DNA of 64,000 bases from Rhodoblastus sp963736175 (GTDB lineage Bacteria > Pseudomonadota > Alphaproteobacteria > Rhizobiales > Beijerinckiaceae). The translations under genes and the position numbers were made by a program. Positions within the stretch are counted from its first letter, which is position 1; every line of letters begins with the position of its first letter. The notes beneath the pieces were generated by a model, which was given only the letters and a program-made list of their open reading frames with translations, ran no database searches and had not been told where the DNA came from. Positions 36,309 to 45,014 of this stretch are shown here, one piece after another. Location: positions 1 to 64,000 of the forward strand of contig CAVTNU010000035.1 in NCBI GenBank assembly GCA_963736175.1. The letters are read 5' to 3'.

Positions 36309-36405
36309 CCGCGCCGCTCCACCCTTGCCTTGCAAGCGTAACGCACGAACGGGCGCGGCGGCAAATGAACGCGCGGCGCGCGGGACTTGTCGGCGGCGAT
36401 GGTTT

Positions 36406-37461
36406 TCAGGCGGCGGCGCCGGGCAGACTGCCCTGCTCTTTCGCCATGGAGAGCGCTGTGTCCTCGATCATGTCCTCCTGGCCGCCGATCATTTTCTTGC
36501 GGCCGAGTTCGACCAGAATATCCCTGGACGGTACGCCATATTTGGCGCTGGCGCGCTTGGCGTGCAGCAGGAAGGTCGAGTAGACGCCAGCAAAACCGAG
36601 CGTCAGCGAGTCGCGGTCGATGCGCACGAGATGATCCATCATCGGCGTGACGACGTCTTCGGCGACGTCCATCAGCTTGAACAGGTCGCAGCCCGTTTCG
36701 ACGCCCATCCGGTCGCAGACGGCGACGAAGACCTCCGTCGGCGTATTGCCGGCGCCAGCGCCCAGGCCCGCCGACGACGCGTCGACACGGCTCGCCCCCG
36801 CCTCGATCGCGGCGATGGAATTGGCGATCCCCATGCCGAGATTGTGATGGCCGTGAAAGCCGATCTCGGTTTCCGGATTGAGAATGTCGCGCAGGGCGGC
36901 GACCCGCGCCCGCACGTCGTCGGGAAGCAGGAAACCGGCGGAATCGGTGATATAGACCGTCTGCGCGCCGTAGGATTCCATCTGCTTGCCCTGCTGCGCC
37001 AGGCCTTCGGGCGAATTGAGATGCGCCATCATCAAAAAGCCGCTGGTGTCCATGCCGAGCTTGCGGGCGAATGCGATGTGCTGAGGCGCCGTGTCGGCTT
37101 CGGTGCAATGGGTCGCCACATGGACGCTGCGCGCGCCGCAATCATAGGCCGACCGCAATTCGCGCATGGTGCCGAGGCCCGGAATCAAAAGAACCGAAAT
37201 CTTGGCCTGTTTCAGCTTCGCGGCGACGGCCGAAATATAGGCCTCGTTGGAATGGGGCGCGAAGCCGTGCTGGATCGAATTGCCGCCGAGGCCCGCGCCG
37301 TGCGTGACCTGCATCATCGGCACGCCCGCCGCGTCGAGCGCCGTGGCGATCCGCACCATCTGGTCGATGGACATCTGCTCGCGCTTGGCGTGCATGCCGT
37401 CGCGCAGGCTCATGTCGTGGATAAGGACGCGGCGGCCGCGCAAAGTGTTGGACTGGCTCAT
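36406..37461 (-). CDS. dmpG: 4-hydroxy-2-oxovalerate aldolase
   Basis: 351 residues. It cleaves 4-hydroxy-2-oxovalerate into pyruvate and acetaldehyde, the last C-C cleavage of the meta pathway, and passes the acetaldehyde through a tunnel to DmpF. The ATG at 37461 shares one base with the dmpF stop (TGATG), with GAAGG upstream. A DRE-TIM metallolyase: the metal and substrate site VLIHDMSLRDGMHAKREQ, ending strands HVATHCTEAD, FLMMAHLNSPEGL, YITDSAGFLLPDDV and the metal histidines in GFHGHHNLGMG; the C-terminal communication domain (VGVETGCDLFKLMDVAEDVV in part) is present. With dmpF it forms a minus-strand pair running away from the LysR gene. Confidence 0.95.
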   Translation of the reverse strand: MSQSNTLRGRRVLIHDMSLRDGMHAKREQMSIDQMVRIATALDAAGVPMMQVTHGAGLGGNSIQHGFAPHSNEAYISAVAAKLKQAKISVLLIPGLGTMRELRSAYDCGARSVHVATHCTEADTAPQHIAFARKLGMDTSGFLMMAHLNSPEGLAQQGKQMESYGAQTVYITDSAGFLLPDDVRARVAALRDILNPETEIGFHGHHNLGMGIANSIAAIEAGASRVDASSAGLGAGAGNTPTEVFVAVCDRMGVETGCDLFKLMDVAEDVVTPMMDHLVRIDRDSLTLGFAGVYSTFLLHAKRASAKYGVPSRDILVELGRKKMIGGQEDMIEDTALSMAKEQGSLPGAAA

Positions 37462-38375
37462 CAGGCGACCTTCAAGGGCGAGAGTTGGATTTTGCCGGAG
37501 AGGATTTCCTCGGCGAACATTTCGGCCGTGCGGGTGGCCGCGGCGGTCATGATGTCGAGATTGCCGGCGTAGCGCGGCAGAAAATCGCCAAGACCGGCCA
37601 CCTCCATGAAGACGGCGACACGCTTGCCGTCGAAGACCGGTCCGTTGACCAGCCGATAGCCGGGCACGTATTTCTGCACTTCGCCGATCATCGCCAGGAT
37701 GGATTCCGTGATGCGCGCCTGATCCGGCTCGTCATCGGTCAGGCAATAAATGGTGTTGCGCATGATCATCGGCGGTTCGGCGGGGTTGATGATGGCGAGC
37801 GCCTTGCCGCGCCGCGCGCCGCCGACGACGCAGATGGCGTTCGACGTCGTATGGGTGAACTCGTCGAGATTGGCGCGCGTGCCGGGTCCGACCGACTTCG
37901 AAGCCAGGCTGGCGATGATCTCGGCGTAATCGACGCTCTGGATGCGCGAAACCGCGTGAACGATCGGAATCGTCGCCTGCCCGGCGCAAGAGATCATGTT
38001 GACGTTCATTTCAAGCTTGGCGGCGTGTTCGCGCAAATTCACCGGCGGCACGCACAACGGGCCGATGGCGGCCGGCGTCAGATCGATCATCATCACGCCA
38101 AGCTCGTTCAGCTTGCGGCTGTTCTCAGGATGGACATAGGCGCTGGTGGCGTCGAAGGCGATCTGAATTCCGTCGGCCCGCACGTACGGCAAAAGCCCGT
38201 CGACGCCATCCGCCGACGTCTTCAGCCCCATGTCCCTTGCCCGCGCCAGCCCTTCGGACTTCGGGTCGATGCCGACCATCCAGACAGGCTCGAGAACTTC
38301 GCTGCGCCGCACTTTATAGATCAGATCGGCGCCGATATTGCCCGAACCGATCAAAGCGCATTTGATTTTTTTCAT
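37461..38375 (-). CDS. dmpF: Acetaldehyde dehydrogenase (acylating)
   Basis: 304 residues from the ATG at 38375; the longer frame begins in unrelated sequence. It turns acetaldehyde, NAD+ and CoA into acetyl-CoA and forms a channelling complex with the DmpG aldolase encoded next. Family blocks: the Rossmann start KIKCALIGSGNIGADLIYKV, DATSAYVHPENSRKL, the catalytic Cys in NMISCAGQATIPIVHA, and the dimer and lid segments STRANLDEFTHTTSNA-type (here GPGTRANLDEFTHTTSNA) and VFMEVAGLGDFLPRYAGNLD. It lies 165 bases after the end of the LysR gene on the same strand. Confidence 0.95.
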   Translation of the reverse strand: MKKIKCALIGSGNIGADLIYKVRRSEVLEPVWMVGIDPKSEGLARARDMGLKTSADGVDGLLPYVRADGIQIAFDATSAYVHPENSRKLNELGVMMIDLTPAAIGPLCVPPVNLREHAAKLEMNVNMISCAGQATIPIVHAVSRIQSVDYAEIIASLASKSVGPGTRANLDEFTHTTSNAICVVGGARRGKALAIINPAEPPMIMRNTIYCLTDDEPDQARITESILAMIGEVQKYVPGYRLVNGPVFDGKRVAVFMEVAGLGDFLPRYAGNLDIMTAAATRTAEMFAEEILSGKIQLSPLKVA

Positions 38376-38540
38376 GTCGTCCCGCTCCCACGTCCCGCAC
38401 GCCGGCGTCGAAGCCGGTCTTCGGGTTTGTCGGGCGTCAAAATATTGGCGGCGAAAAAGGCCGTCCAATACCGATTGGCGCGGATAGCTATACCCGGCGA
38501 GTATCGTCGAAAGGTCGTGCGCCAGCGCGCGGCTAAACGC

Positions 38541-39458
38541 TCAAAGCAGCGGCGGTTCGCCGGTGACGCCATTTTCGATGCGGAAGCTTTCGAGCACGGC
38601 GAGAAATTCGTGCAAAATCGGCGAGCTATCGCCTTGAAGATAGAGGCAACTGACGTCGAGCATGGTTGGCGGCAACTCCTTCAAGGGCACGTAGACCACG
38701 CCCGAGGACTTGAAATAGGTGAGGGACTCGGGAACAACGCAGACGCCGAAGCCGCTCGCCACCAAGGCGACCCCGGTGACCGCGTCGCCGACCTCCTGCA
38801 CGACGCGCGGCGAAAATCCCCGCGACTGGCATAACGAGCCGACAAAATCGGTGAAATTCGGGCGCGCGCCCGAGGGAAACAGCACCAGGGGCTGATCGGC
38901 TAGATCGATCAGGGCGATCTGTTCTCGCGACGACAGCGGATTGGAAGCATGGACGCCGACCAGGAGACGCTCCCACATCACCACTTTCGAGGCGATGTCG
39001 GGATATTTCGGCACCAGCCGATTGAAGCCGATGGTGATCCGCCTTTGCCGCAAGGCTTCGATCTGCTCGCCTTTCGTCATGGTGTGCATGGCGATTTTGA
39101 CATCTGGAAAGGCGTTGCGGAATCTCAGCAAAACGCGCGGCACGATGTCGAACATGCCGGAGCCGAAAATGCCGACGTCGAGCCGGCCGATCTGGCCCAG
39201 CGAGGCGCGTTTCGTGCGCTCGGCGGCAAGATCGACAAGGGCGAGGATGTTTTGTGCTTCGACAAATAAAGTCTTGCCGGCCTCCGTCAGTTCGACCCCT
39301 TTGACCGAACGCACGAACAACACGGCGCCCAGATCCTCCTCGAGCTGCTGAATTTGACGCGTCAGCGGCGGCTGCGAAATGTTCAGGACGACGGCGGCGC
39401 GGCCTATGCTCAATTCCTTCGCCACCGCGACGAAGTATTTCAGATGGCGAAGCTCCAT
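38541..39458 (-). CDS. LysR-family regulator, CatM/BenM-like, of the meta-cleavage genes
   Basis: 305 residues from the ATG at 39458 (GGGGAGG 6-12 bases upstream); the long N-terminal frame before it is spurious. The helix-turn-helix (ELRHLKYFVAVAKELSIGRA, then NISQPPLTRQIQQLEEDLGA) and the following VELTEAGKTLFVEA are typical of the BenM/CatM/ClcR branch, which responds to aromatic-pathway intermediates such as muconate. The effector domain includes VGIFGSGMFDIVPRVLLRFR and the second-domain segment GFSPRVVQEVGDAVTGVALV. It is divergent from the ferredoxin/catechol dioxygenase genes, with an ATAC-N7-GTAT operator between, so it very probably controls the operon. Confidence 0.9.
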   Translation of the reverse strand: MELRHLKYFVAVAKELSIGRAAVVLNISQPPLTRQIQQLEEDLGAVLFVRSVKGVELTEAGKTLFVEAQNILALVDLAAERTKRASLGQIGRLDVGIFGSGMFDIVPRVLLRFRNAFPDVKIAMHTMTKGEQIEALRQRRITIGFNRLVPKYPDIASKVVMWERLLVGVHASNPLSSREQIALIDLADQPLVLFPSGARPNFTDFVGSLCQSRGFSPRVVQEVGDAVTGVALVASGFGVCVVPESLTYFKSSGVVYVPLKELPPTMLDVSCLYLQGDSSPILHEFLAVLESFRIENGVTGEPPLL

Positions 39459-39533
39459 CGAAGGCCTCCCCGTCCCTTCCGCGACGCGCCTCGTTGCGGG
39501 CGCGCGTTTCGAAAACCAACCCACCCTATGGTC

Positions 39534-39548
39534 ATACCATTTCCGTAT
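39534..39548. promoter_or_regulatory. LysR-type operator ATAC-CATTTCC-GTAT
   Basis: The perfect ATAC-N7-GTAT signature of BenM/CatM-type regulators lies in the divergent region, 76 bases upstream of the LysR start and about 100 bases before the ferredoxin gene. A second overlapping palindrome, ATGG-TCAT-ACCAT (about 39528-39540), precedes it and may be the accessory site. Confidence 0.75.
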
Positions 39549-39649
39549 GGAGTGGCGACGATAAAAGTATTTTTGCGAATGATATTCTTCTCGCATGATC
39601 CGCTCGCGAAAAAGCAAAAAACGTTAAGCGGAAAACGCACGAGGTCGGG

Positions 39650-40063
39650 ATGGAAATTGTTCGGGAGGCGCTCGCGCCTGACGGCGCCGATGTGTCCGGC
39701 GCTGCTGGGGCCGCGCCTTGCGTCGAGACTGTGACCGTAACAATCGCCGAAACGGGCGAGACCTACCGCTGTCGAACCGACGAAAGCCTTCTGGAAGGCA
39801 TGCGGCGGCTTGGCAAGCGCGGCATTCCTTTGGGCTGTCGCAGTGGCGGGTGCAGCGTCTGCAAGATCCAGGTCCTTTCAGGCGCCTATTGGCAAATGCG
39901 GCCGATGAGCCGCGAATACATTTCCGATGAAGACATGACCGCCGACCGCGTGCTGGCCTGCTGCGCTCGACCGTTGGAGGACCTGAGCTTGTCGGTGATC
40001 GGCAAGCTACAAAAAAATATCGTCGGCAGGTGCGCTGATAATGCAATGCAAAGTTCAAAGTAG
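39650..40063 (+). CDS. dmpQ: XylT/DmpQ-like [2Fe-2S] ferredoxin
   Basis: 137 residues. Plant-type ferredoxin that reduces and so reactivates oxidised catechol 2,3-dioxygenase. The ATG at 39650 follows GGTCGGG. After a 25-residue N-terminal extension the ferredoxin fold begins (TVTVTIAETGETYRC); the cluster ligands are Cys63, Cys68 and Cys71 in GCRSGGCSVCK and Cys104 in LACCARPLED, the CX4CX2C spacing of this family. It is 12 bases before the dioxygenase gene and is the first gene of the plus-strand catabolic operon, the same order as xylT-xylE. Confidence 0.9.
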   Translation: MEIVREALAPDGADVSGAAGAAPCVETVTVTIAETGETYRCRTDESLLEGMRRLGKRGIPLGCRSGGCSVCKIQVLSGAYWQMRPMSREYISDEDMTADRVLACCARPLEDLSLSVIGKLQKNIVGRCADNAMQSSK

Positions 40064-40075
40064 GGAGAAGTAAAA

Positions 40076-41005
40076 ATGGCTATCTCAGGAGTACTAAGAC
40101 CGGGACACGCGCAAATTCGCGTCTTGAACCTGGAAGAAGACGCAAAGTTTTATCGCGATGTACTTGGTCTGGTCGAAACCGGCCGCGACAAGCAGGGCCG
40201 CGTCTATTTCAAGGGCTGGGACGAGCGCGATCATAATAGCGTCATCCTTCGTCAGGCCGACCACCCGGGGCTTGATTTCTTCGGCTTCAAGGTGCGCGAC
40301 CGCGCAACGCTCGATCTGCTGGAATCCAATCTGAAAGCCTTCGGCGTCAAGACCGAGCGCGTCGCCGCCGGCGATATGCTGGAGACCGGCGAGCGCGTGC
40401 GTTTCGAGCTGCCGACCAAGCACATCATCGAGCTTTACGCCGACAAGAAAGACGTCGGCAACGGCCTGCCCTACATGAACCCGGCGCCCTGGTGCGCGGC
40501 GTCCGAACACGGCATCGCGCCGACGCGCCTTGACCATGCCTTGCTCGGCGGCGTCGACCTCGACGGTTCGCGCGACATCTTCATCGACGCGCTCGGCTTC
40601 TATCTTGTCGAATCCGTCGTCGTCGAGGACGGCAAGACCGAGGCCGCCGTCTGGTTGAGCTGCTCGAACAAGACGCACGACATCGCGCTGCTGCGCCTGC
40701 CTGAGGACGGCAAGCTGCATCACGTGTCCTTCTGGCTCGACACCTGGGACAAGGTGCTGCGCGCCGGCGACATCATGTCGATGAACGACGTCAAGGTCGA
40801 CATTGGCCCGACCCGCCACGGCATTACCCGCGGCGCGACGATCTACGCCTGGGACCGTTCCGGTAACCGTTTCGAGACCTTCTCGGGCGGCTATATCGCC
40901 TATCCCGACATGAAGCCGCTGATTTGGCCGATTGCGCACCTGCCCGAAGGCCTCGATTATCCGCAGCGCAAGCTGCACGAGACCTTCCTGACGGTATTCA
41001 CCTGA
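40076..41005 (+). CDS. dmpB: Catechol 2,3-dioxygenase
   Basis: 309 residues, close to XylE (307). Extradiol Fe(II) enzyme that opens catechol to 2-hydroxymuconate semialdehyde. A strong ribosome site (GGGAGAAG) precedes the ATG at 40076. Two vicinal-oxygen-chelate domains: the N-terminal one with RPGHAQIRVLNLEEDAKFY and VLGLVETGRDKQGRVYFKGW, and the C-terminal catalytic one with the iron ligands His in RLDHALLGG, His in GKLHHVSFWLDTWDK and Glu in NRFETFSGGY. The active-site residues around RHGITRGATIYAWDRSGN are intact. It lies between its reactivating ferredoxin and the semialdehyde dehydrogenase. Confidence 0.95.
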   Translation: MAISGVLRPGHAQIRVLNLEEDAKFYRDVLGLVETGRDKQGRVYFKGWDERDHNSVILRQADHPGLDFFGFKVRDRATLDLLESNLKAFGVKTERVAAGDMLETGERVRFELPTKHIIELYADKKDVGNGLPYMNPAPWCAASEHGIAPTRLDHALLGGVDLDGSRDIFIDALGFYLVESVVVEDGKTEAAVWLSCSNKTHDIALLRLPEDGKLHHVSFWLDTWDKVLRAGDIMSMNDVKVDIGPTRHGITRGATIYAWDRSGNRFETFSGGYIAYPDMKPLIWPIAHLPEGLDYPQRKLHETFLTVFT

Positions 41006-41036
41006 TCGGCGACAACCGACCAGCGTTATGCCTGAC

Positions 41037-41086
41037 GGCGTATAAACGCCAGAATTTACGGCGCGCGACAAAACGCGCGCCGTAAA
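41037..41086. repeat. Two tandem hairpins between dmpB and dmpC
   Basis: A small hairpin (GGCGT-ATAA-ACGCC, about 41037-41051) is followed by a perfect 13-bp stem TTTACGGCGCGCG / CGCGCGCCGTAAA (41055-41067 with 41074-41086) with a 6-base loop. No T tract follows, so it looks like an mRNA-stability or partial-attenuation element inside the operon. Confidence 0.7.
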
Positions 41087-41123
41087 CGCCACTATTGTCC
41101 TCCAGACCTGCCGAAGCCCGCCA

Positions 41124-42581
41124 ATGCTCCACGTCAAGAACTTCATCAACGGACAATTCGTCGACGGCTCCGGCGGCAAATCGTTCGAGAAGCGCTCGCC
41201 GCTCGACAACCGCGTCATCGCCACGATCGCCGAGGCGGACCTGGCGGACGTGGATCGCGCGGTCGAGGCCGCGCGCAAGGCCATGAAAGGCGCCTGGGGC
41301 AAATTGACGGCGACCGACCGCGTCGATCTTCTCTATGCGGTCGCCGATGAAATGACTTCGCGCGCCGACGACTTCATCGCCGCGGAAATCGCCGACACCG
41401 GCATGCCCGCTTTGATCGCCAAACACATGTGCGCGCGCGGCGCCGCCAATTTCAAAATCTTCGCGGACGTCGTCAAAAACGCGCCGACGGAGTTTTTCGA
41501 AATGTCGACGCCCGACGGACGCGGCGCCATCAATTACGCCTTGCGCCGACCGGTCGGCGTCGTCGGCGTCGTTTGTCCGTGGAACGCGCCGCTGCTGCTG
41601 ATGACCTGGAAGGTCGGGCCGGCGATGGCCTGCGGCGACGCCGTCGTCGTCAAACCCTCCGAGGAGACGCCCCAGACGGCGGCGCTGCTCGGCGAAGTGA
41701 TGAACAAGGTCGGCGTTCCGGCCGGCGCGTACAATGTCGTCAACGGATTCGGGCCGCGCTCGACCGGCGAGTTCCTGACGACGCATCCCGGCGTTTCCGC
41801 CATCACCTTCACCGGCGAAACGCGCACCGGCGCCGCCATCATGAAAGCCGCCGCCGACGGCGCGCGACCGGTGTCGCTGGAAATGGGCGGCAAAAATCCG
41901 GCCGTCATCTTCGCCGACGCCGATATCGCCGCCGCCGTCGAAGGCGTCATGCGCTCGGCGTTCATGAATACCGGTCAGGTCTGCCTCGGCACGGAGCGCG
42001 TTTTCGTCGAGCGGCCCATATTCGAGACATTCGTCGCGGCGCTGAAACAGGCCGCGGAAAAGTTGCGCGTCGGTCCGCCGAACGATCCGGCCTCCGGCAT
42101 GGGACCGCTGATTTCGCTGGAGCACCGCGACAAGGTGCTGTCCTATTATAAAAGGGCCGTCGCCGAAGGCGCGACGGTGATCACGGGCGGAGGCGTTCTT
42201 GACATGCCGGGCGAACTCGCCAAGGGCGCCTGGGTGCAGCCGACCATCTGGACCGGGCTCGCCGACGACGCCAGCGTCTGCGTCGAGGAGATTTTCGGCC
42301 CCTGCTGCCATATCGCCCCCTTCGATACGGAAGAGGAGGTTCTGGAGCGGGCCAACGCCACCAGTTACGGCCTTTCCTCCTCGATCTGGACTCGCGATTT
42401 GGCGCGCGCCCACCGCGTTTCGGCGCGGATCGAAGCCGGCGTCGTCTGGGTCAATTCCTGGTTTCTGCGCGATTTGCGCACGGCGTTCGGCGGCATGAAG
42501 AACTCCGGCATCGGCCGCGAAGGCGGCGTCCATTCTCTCGAATTTTACACCGAGCTGAAAAATGTCTGCATCAAGCTCTGA
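41124..42581 (+). CDS. dmpC: 2-hydroxymuconic semialdehyde dehydrogenase
   Basis: 485 residues of the aldehyde dehydrogenase superfamily. NAD-dependent oxidation of the ring-cleavage product to 2-hydroxymuconate (4-oxalocrotonate enol), the entry of the oxalocrotonate branch. Landmarks: NFINGQFVDGSGGKSFE, VGVVGVVCPWNAPLLLMTWK, VVKPSEETPQTAALL, the catalytic Glu in SLEMGGKNPAVIFADAD and catalytic Cys in NTGQVCLGTERVFVE, and the C-terminal MKNSGIGREGGVHSLEFYTE. The last 20 bases overlap the dmpE gene, so the two are translationally coupled. A hairpin separates it from dmpB. Confidence 0.93.
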   Translation: MLHVKNFINGQFVDGSGGKSFEKRSPLDNRVIATIAEADLADVDRAVEAARKAMKGAWGKLTATDRVDLLYAVADEMTSRADDFIAAEIADTGMPALIAKHMCARGAANFKIFADVVKNAPTEFFEMSTPDGRGAINYALRRPVGVVGVVCPWNAPLLLMTWKVGPAMACGDAVVVKPSEETPQTAALLGEVMNKVGVPAGAYNVVNGFGPRSTGEFLTTHPGVSAITFTGETRTGAAIMKAAADGARPVSLEMGGKNPAVIFADADIAAAVEGVMRSAFMNTGQVCLGTERVFVERPIFETFVAALKQAAEKLRVGPPNDPASGMGPLISLEHRDKVLSYYKRAVAEGATVITGGGVLDMPGELAKGAWVQPTIWTGLADDASVCVEEIFGPCCHIAPFDTEEEVLERANATSYGLSSSIWTRDLARAHRVSARIEAGVVWVNSWFLRDLRTAFGGMKNSGIGREGGVHSLEFYTELKNVCIKL

Positions 42582-43362
42582 GCGCGACGCCCTCATCCTG
42601 GCGCTCGGCGATGAATTGCACGCCGCCTGGGCCGCGCGCGCGCCCATCGCGCCGTTGAGCGACCGCGGTCACGATCTGGCGATCGAGGACGCTTATCGCG
42701 TGCAGGAGCGCATGGTGAAACGCCGCCTTGCGACTGGCGAAAAGATTGTCGGCAAGAAAGTCGGCGCCACGGCGCGCGCGGTCCAAGACATGCTCGGCGT
42801 GCGCCAGCCCGATTTCGGCATGCTGCTGTCGGGCATGATTTACAATGAAGGCGAGGTTATCCCCTTCGACAGCCTGATCCAGCCGAAGGCCGAAGGCGAG
42901 ATCGCCTTCATCTTGAAGCGCGACATCCTCGGCCCCGGCGTCACCATCGCCGAAGTCCTTGCCGCCACCGAATGCGTCATGCCTTGTTTCGAGATCGTCG
43001 ATTCGCGCATCGAAAAATGGAACATCAAGATCCAGGACACGGTCGCCGACAACGCCTCCTGCGGCGTGTTCGCGCTGGGCGGCGGCGCGCGCGATCCGCG
43101 CAAGATCGATCTCGATCTGTGCGGCATGATCCTTGAGCGCAACGGCGATATTTTCGCCACCGGCTCGGGCGCGGCGGCGCTCGGCCATCCAGCCAACGCC
43201 GTGGCCTGGCTCGCCAATACGCTGGGCGCGCTCGGCATCCCGCTCAAGGCCGGCGAAGTGATTTTATCCGGCTCGTTGACGGCTATGGCGCCGATCGCCA
43301 AAGGCGATCATCTGCGCGTCGAGATCGGCGGCCTCGGCGAATGTTCCGTGCGCTTCGCCTGA
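42562..43362 (+). CDS. dmpE: 2-oxopent-4-enoate (2-hydroxypenta-2,4-dienoate) hydratase
   Basis: 266 residues. Adds water to the dienoate made by DmpH to give 4-hydroxy-2-oxovalerate. It is paralogous to the decarboxylase encoded next; I separate them by block: GEKIVGKKVGATARAVQDMLGV, QPDFGMLLSGMIYNEGEVIP, LIQPKAEGEIAFILKRDILG and WLANTLGALGIPLKAGEVIL follow DmpE, not DmpH. The metal and active-site residues (PKAEGEIAF Glu pair, VDSRIEKWNIKIQDTVADNA) are present. The ATG at 42562 lies inside the end of dmpC. The hydratase and decarboxylase are expected to form a complex. Confidence 0.9.
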   Translation: MSASSSERDALILALGDELHAAWAARAPIAPLSDRGHDLAIEDAYRVQERMVKRRLATGEKIVGKKVGATARAVQDMLGVRQPDFGMLLSGMIYNEGEVIPFDSLIQPKAEGEIAFILKRDILGPGVTIAEVLAATECVMPCFEIVDSRIEKWNIKIQDTVADNASCGVFALGGGARDPRKIDLDLCGMILERNGDIFATGSGAAALGHPANAVAWLANTLGALGIPLKAGEVILSGSLTAMAPIAKGDHLRVEIGGLGECSVRFA

Positions 43363-43396
43363 GGCGGCGCCAACTCAACCTGAATGAGGGCGAATT

Positions 43397-44185
43397 ATGG
43401 CTTTGGAACCGGCGCTCATCGCGCGCCTCGCCGAACATCTCGAAAACGCCGAACTGAACGCGACCGCCGTTCCGCAGATCTCGCTTGAGTTTCCGCAAAT
43501 CGACGCCGACGACGGCTACGCCGTTCAGCATGAAATCCGGCGGCGCAAACAGGCCCGAGGCCATCGGATCGTCGGCGTGAAAGCCGGTCTGACCTCGCGC
43601 GCCAAAATGCGCCAGGTCGGCGTCGACCAGCCGTCCTATGGCTTTCTGGCCGATTATTTCGCGGCGCCCGACGGCGGCGAAGTGATAGCGAACACGCTGA
43701 TTCATCCGCGCGTCGAACCTGAAATCGGTTTCGTGCTGAAACGCGAGCTGGAGGGGCCTGGCTGCCACATCGGCGCCGTGCTGGCGGCGACGGATTTCGT
43801 CCTGCCGGCGCTGGAAATCATCGACTCGCGTTACGAGAATTTCAAATTCGATTTTCCCAGCGTCGTCGCCGATAATTCCTCCTCGGCGCGTTTTGTTCTC
43901 GGCGGGCGCGCGCGCAACGTTGAGGACATCGATCTGCGCACGATCGGCATTGTCCTGGAAAAGAACGGCGAACCGTTCTCCTTCGGCGCCGGGGCCGCGG
44001 TGCTCGGCCATCCGGCCTCGGCGGTGGCGATGGTCGTCAATCTGCTCAGCAAACGGGGCGAAGGCCTGCCGGCCGGATCGCTTGTGCTGACGGGCGGCAT
44101 AACGGAAGCTGTCGCCGTACGCGCCGGCGATCATGTGCAGTTACGCACGCAGAACCTTGGTCAGGTTTCCGTCCGCTTCGTCTGA
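43397..44185 (+). CDS. dmpH: 4-oxalocrotonate decarboxylase
   Basis: 262 residues. Decarboxylates the keto form of 2-hydroxymuconate to 2-oxopent-4-enoate, using a metal site built like that of the DmpE hydratase. GAGGG precedes the ATG at 43397. DmpH-type blocks: LAEHLENAELNATAVPQIS, IVGVKAGLTSRAKMRQVGV, SYGFLADYFAAPDGGEVIA, LIHPRVEPEIGFVLKRELEG, IDSRYENFKFDFPSVVADN and AGAAVLGHPASAVAMVVNLL. It follows dmpE by 34 bases; the pair dmpE-dmpH in this order is usual for meta-pathway operons. The SDR gene starts 34 bases downstream. Confidence 0.9.
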   Translation: MALEPALIARLAEHLENAELNATAVPQISLEFPQIDADDGYAVQHEIRRRKQARGHRIVGVKAGLTSRAKMRQVGVDQPSYGFLADYFAAPDGGEVIANTLIHPRVEPEIGFVLKRELEGPGCHIGAVLAATDFVLPALEIIDSRYENFKFDFPSVVADNSSSARFVLGGRARNVEDIDLRTIGIVLEKNGEPFSFGAGAAVLGHPASAVAMVVNLLSKRGEGLPAGSLVLTGGITEAVAVRAGDHVQLRTQNLGQVSVRFV

Positions 44186-44219
44186 CGCGTACTTTGCCTT
44201 CAAGCCGGTGAGCCTCGCC

Positions 44220-44984
44220 ATGCGTTCAACCAAAGCACGGAAAGAATTGGCGGTCGTGTCCGGCGGCGCCGGCGCCATCGGCCGGACGATCGTCGCCAAG
44301 CTGATCGAACGCGGGCTTGACGTCATCATCGTCGGGCGCCGCGAAACCGAACTCACAGCCTTCGCGCGCGAAAACAGCGCGATAACGCCTTGCGTCGCCG
44401 ATCTCGCCGAAGACGGCTCCATCGCTGTCATCGCCGCGGCGCTCGACCGTACGGTGCGCATGATCGTGCATAGCGTCGGCGTTCCGGTGGCCGGCGGCGT
44501 CATGGAGGCGCCCCCCGACGCGCTGGCGCAGGCGGTCAACGTCAAGGCCGGCGGCTTTTTGCGGCTGACGCGAGCCGTCGATTCGCGTCTCGTCAAACAT
44601 TCCCGGCTGGTCGCCATCGGCGGCCATTACGGGCTGGAGCCGACCGCCTACGCGGCGACGGCCGGCGTCGGCAACGCCGCTTTGATCAGCCTGTCGCGAC
44701 AATTGAGCCTGGCCTATGGCGCGCGCGGCGTCACCAGCCATGTGATCGCGCCGGGACCCGCAGACACCGAACGCCTGCGCAATGTCGCGCAAGCGCGCGC
44801 CGCGCGCGACGGCGTGAGCCTCGACGAGGTTCTGGCCGGAATGCAGCGCGAATCCTCGCTCGGCGCCTTCACCACGCCCAAACAGGTCGCCTGGGCGGTC
44901 GCGACTTTGCTCGATGAGGAAGCCGACGCCGCGACCGGCTCGACGCTCATGCTCGATTCAGGACGCCGACGCGGTCTGCCGTAA
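44220..44984 (+). CDS. Atypical short-chain dehydrogenase/reductase-like protein in the meta-cleavage operon
   Basis: 254 residues from the ATG at 44220 (GGTGAG 7 bases upstream). A Rossmann fold of the SDR superfamily is clear: LAVVSGGAGAIGRTIVAKL (Gly motif), then DVIIVGRRETELTAF, and the late VIAPGPADTERLRNVA. The catalytic residues are odd. The NNAG motif is HSVG, the Ser position falls in VAIGGHYGLEP, and around the YxxxK site it reads TAYAATAGVGNAALISLS, with no Lys at the expected place by either alignment. It may be a non-catalytic or differently catalytic SDR. It lies between dmpH and the tautomerase gene, in line with the operon, but has no standard role in the pathway. Confidence 0.75.
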   Translation: MRSTKARKELAVVSGGAGAIGRTIVAKLIERGLDVIIVGRRETELTAFARENSAITPCVADLAEDGSIAVIAAALDRTVRMIVHSVGVPVAGGVMEAPPDALAQAVNVKAGGFLRLTRAVDSRLVKHSRLVAIGGHYGLEPTAYAATAGVGNAALISLSRQLSLAYGARGVTSHVIAPGPADTERLRNVAQARAARDGVSLDEVLAGMQRESSLGAFTTPKQVAWAVATLLDEEADAATGSTLMLDSGRRRGLP

Positions 44985-45014
44985 CACACAGGCGTCAAGC
45001 AAAGGGAGTTCACC

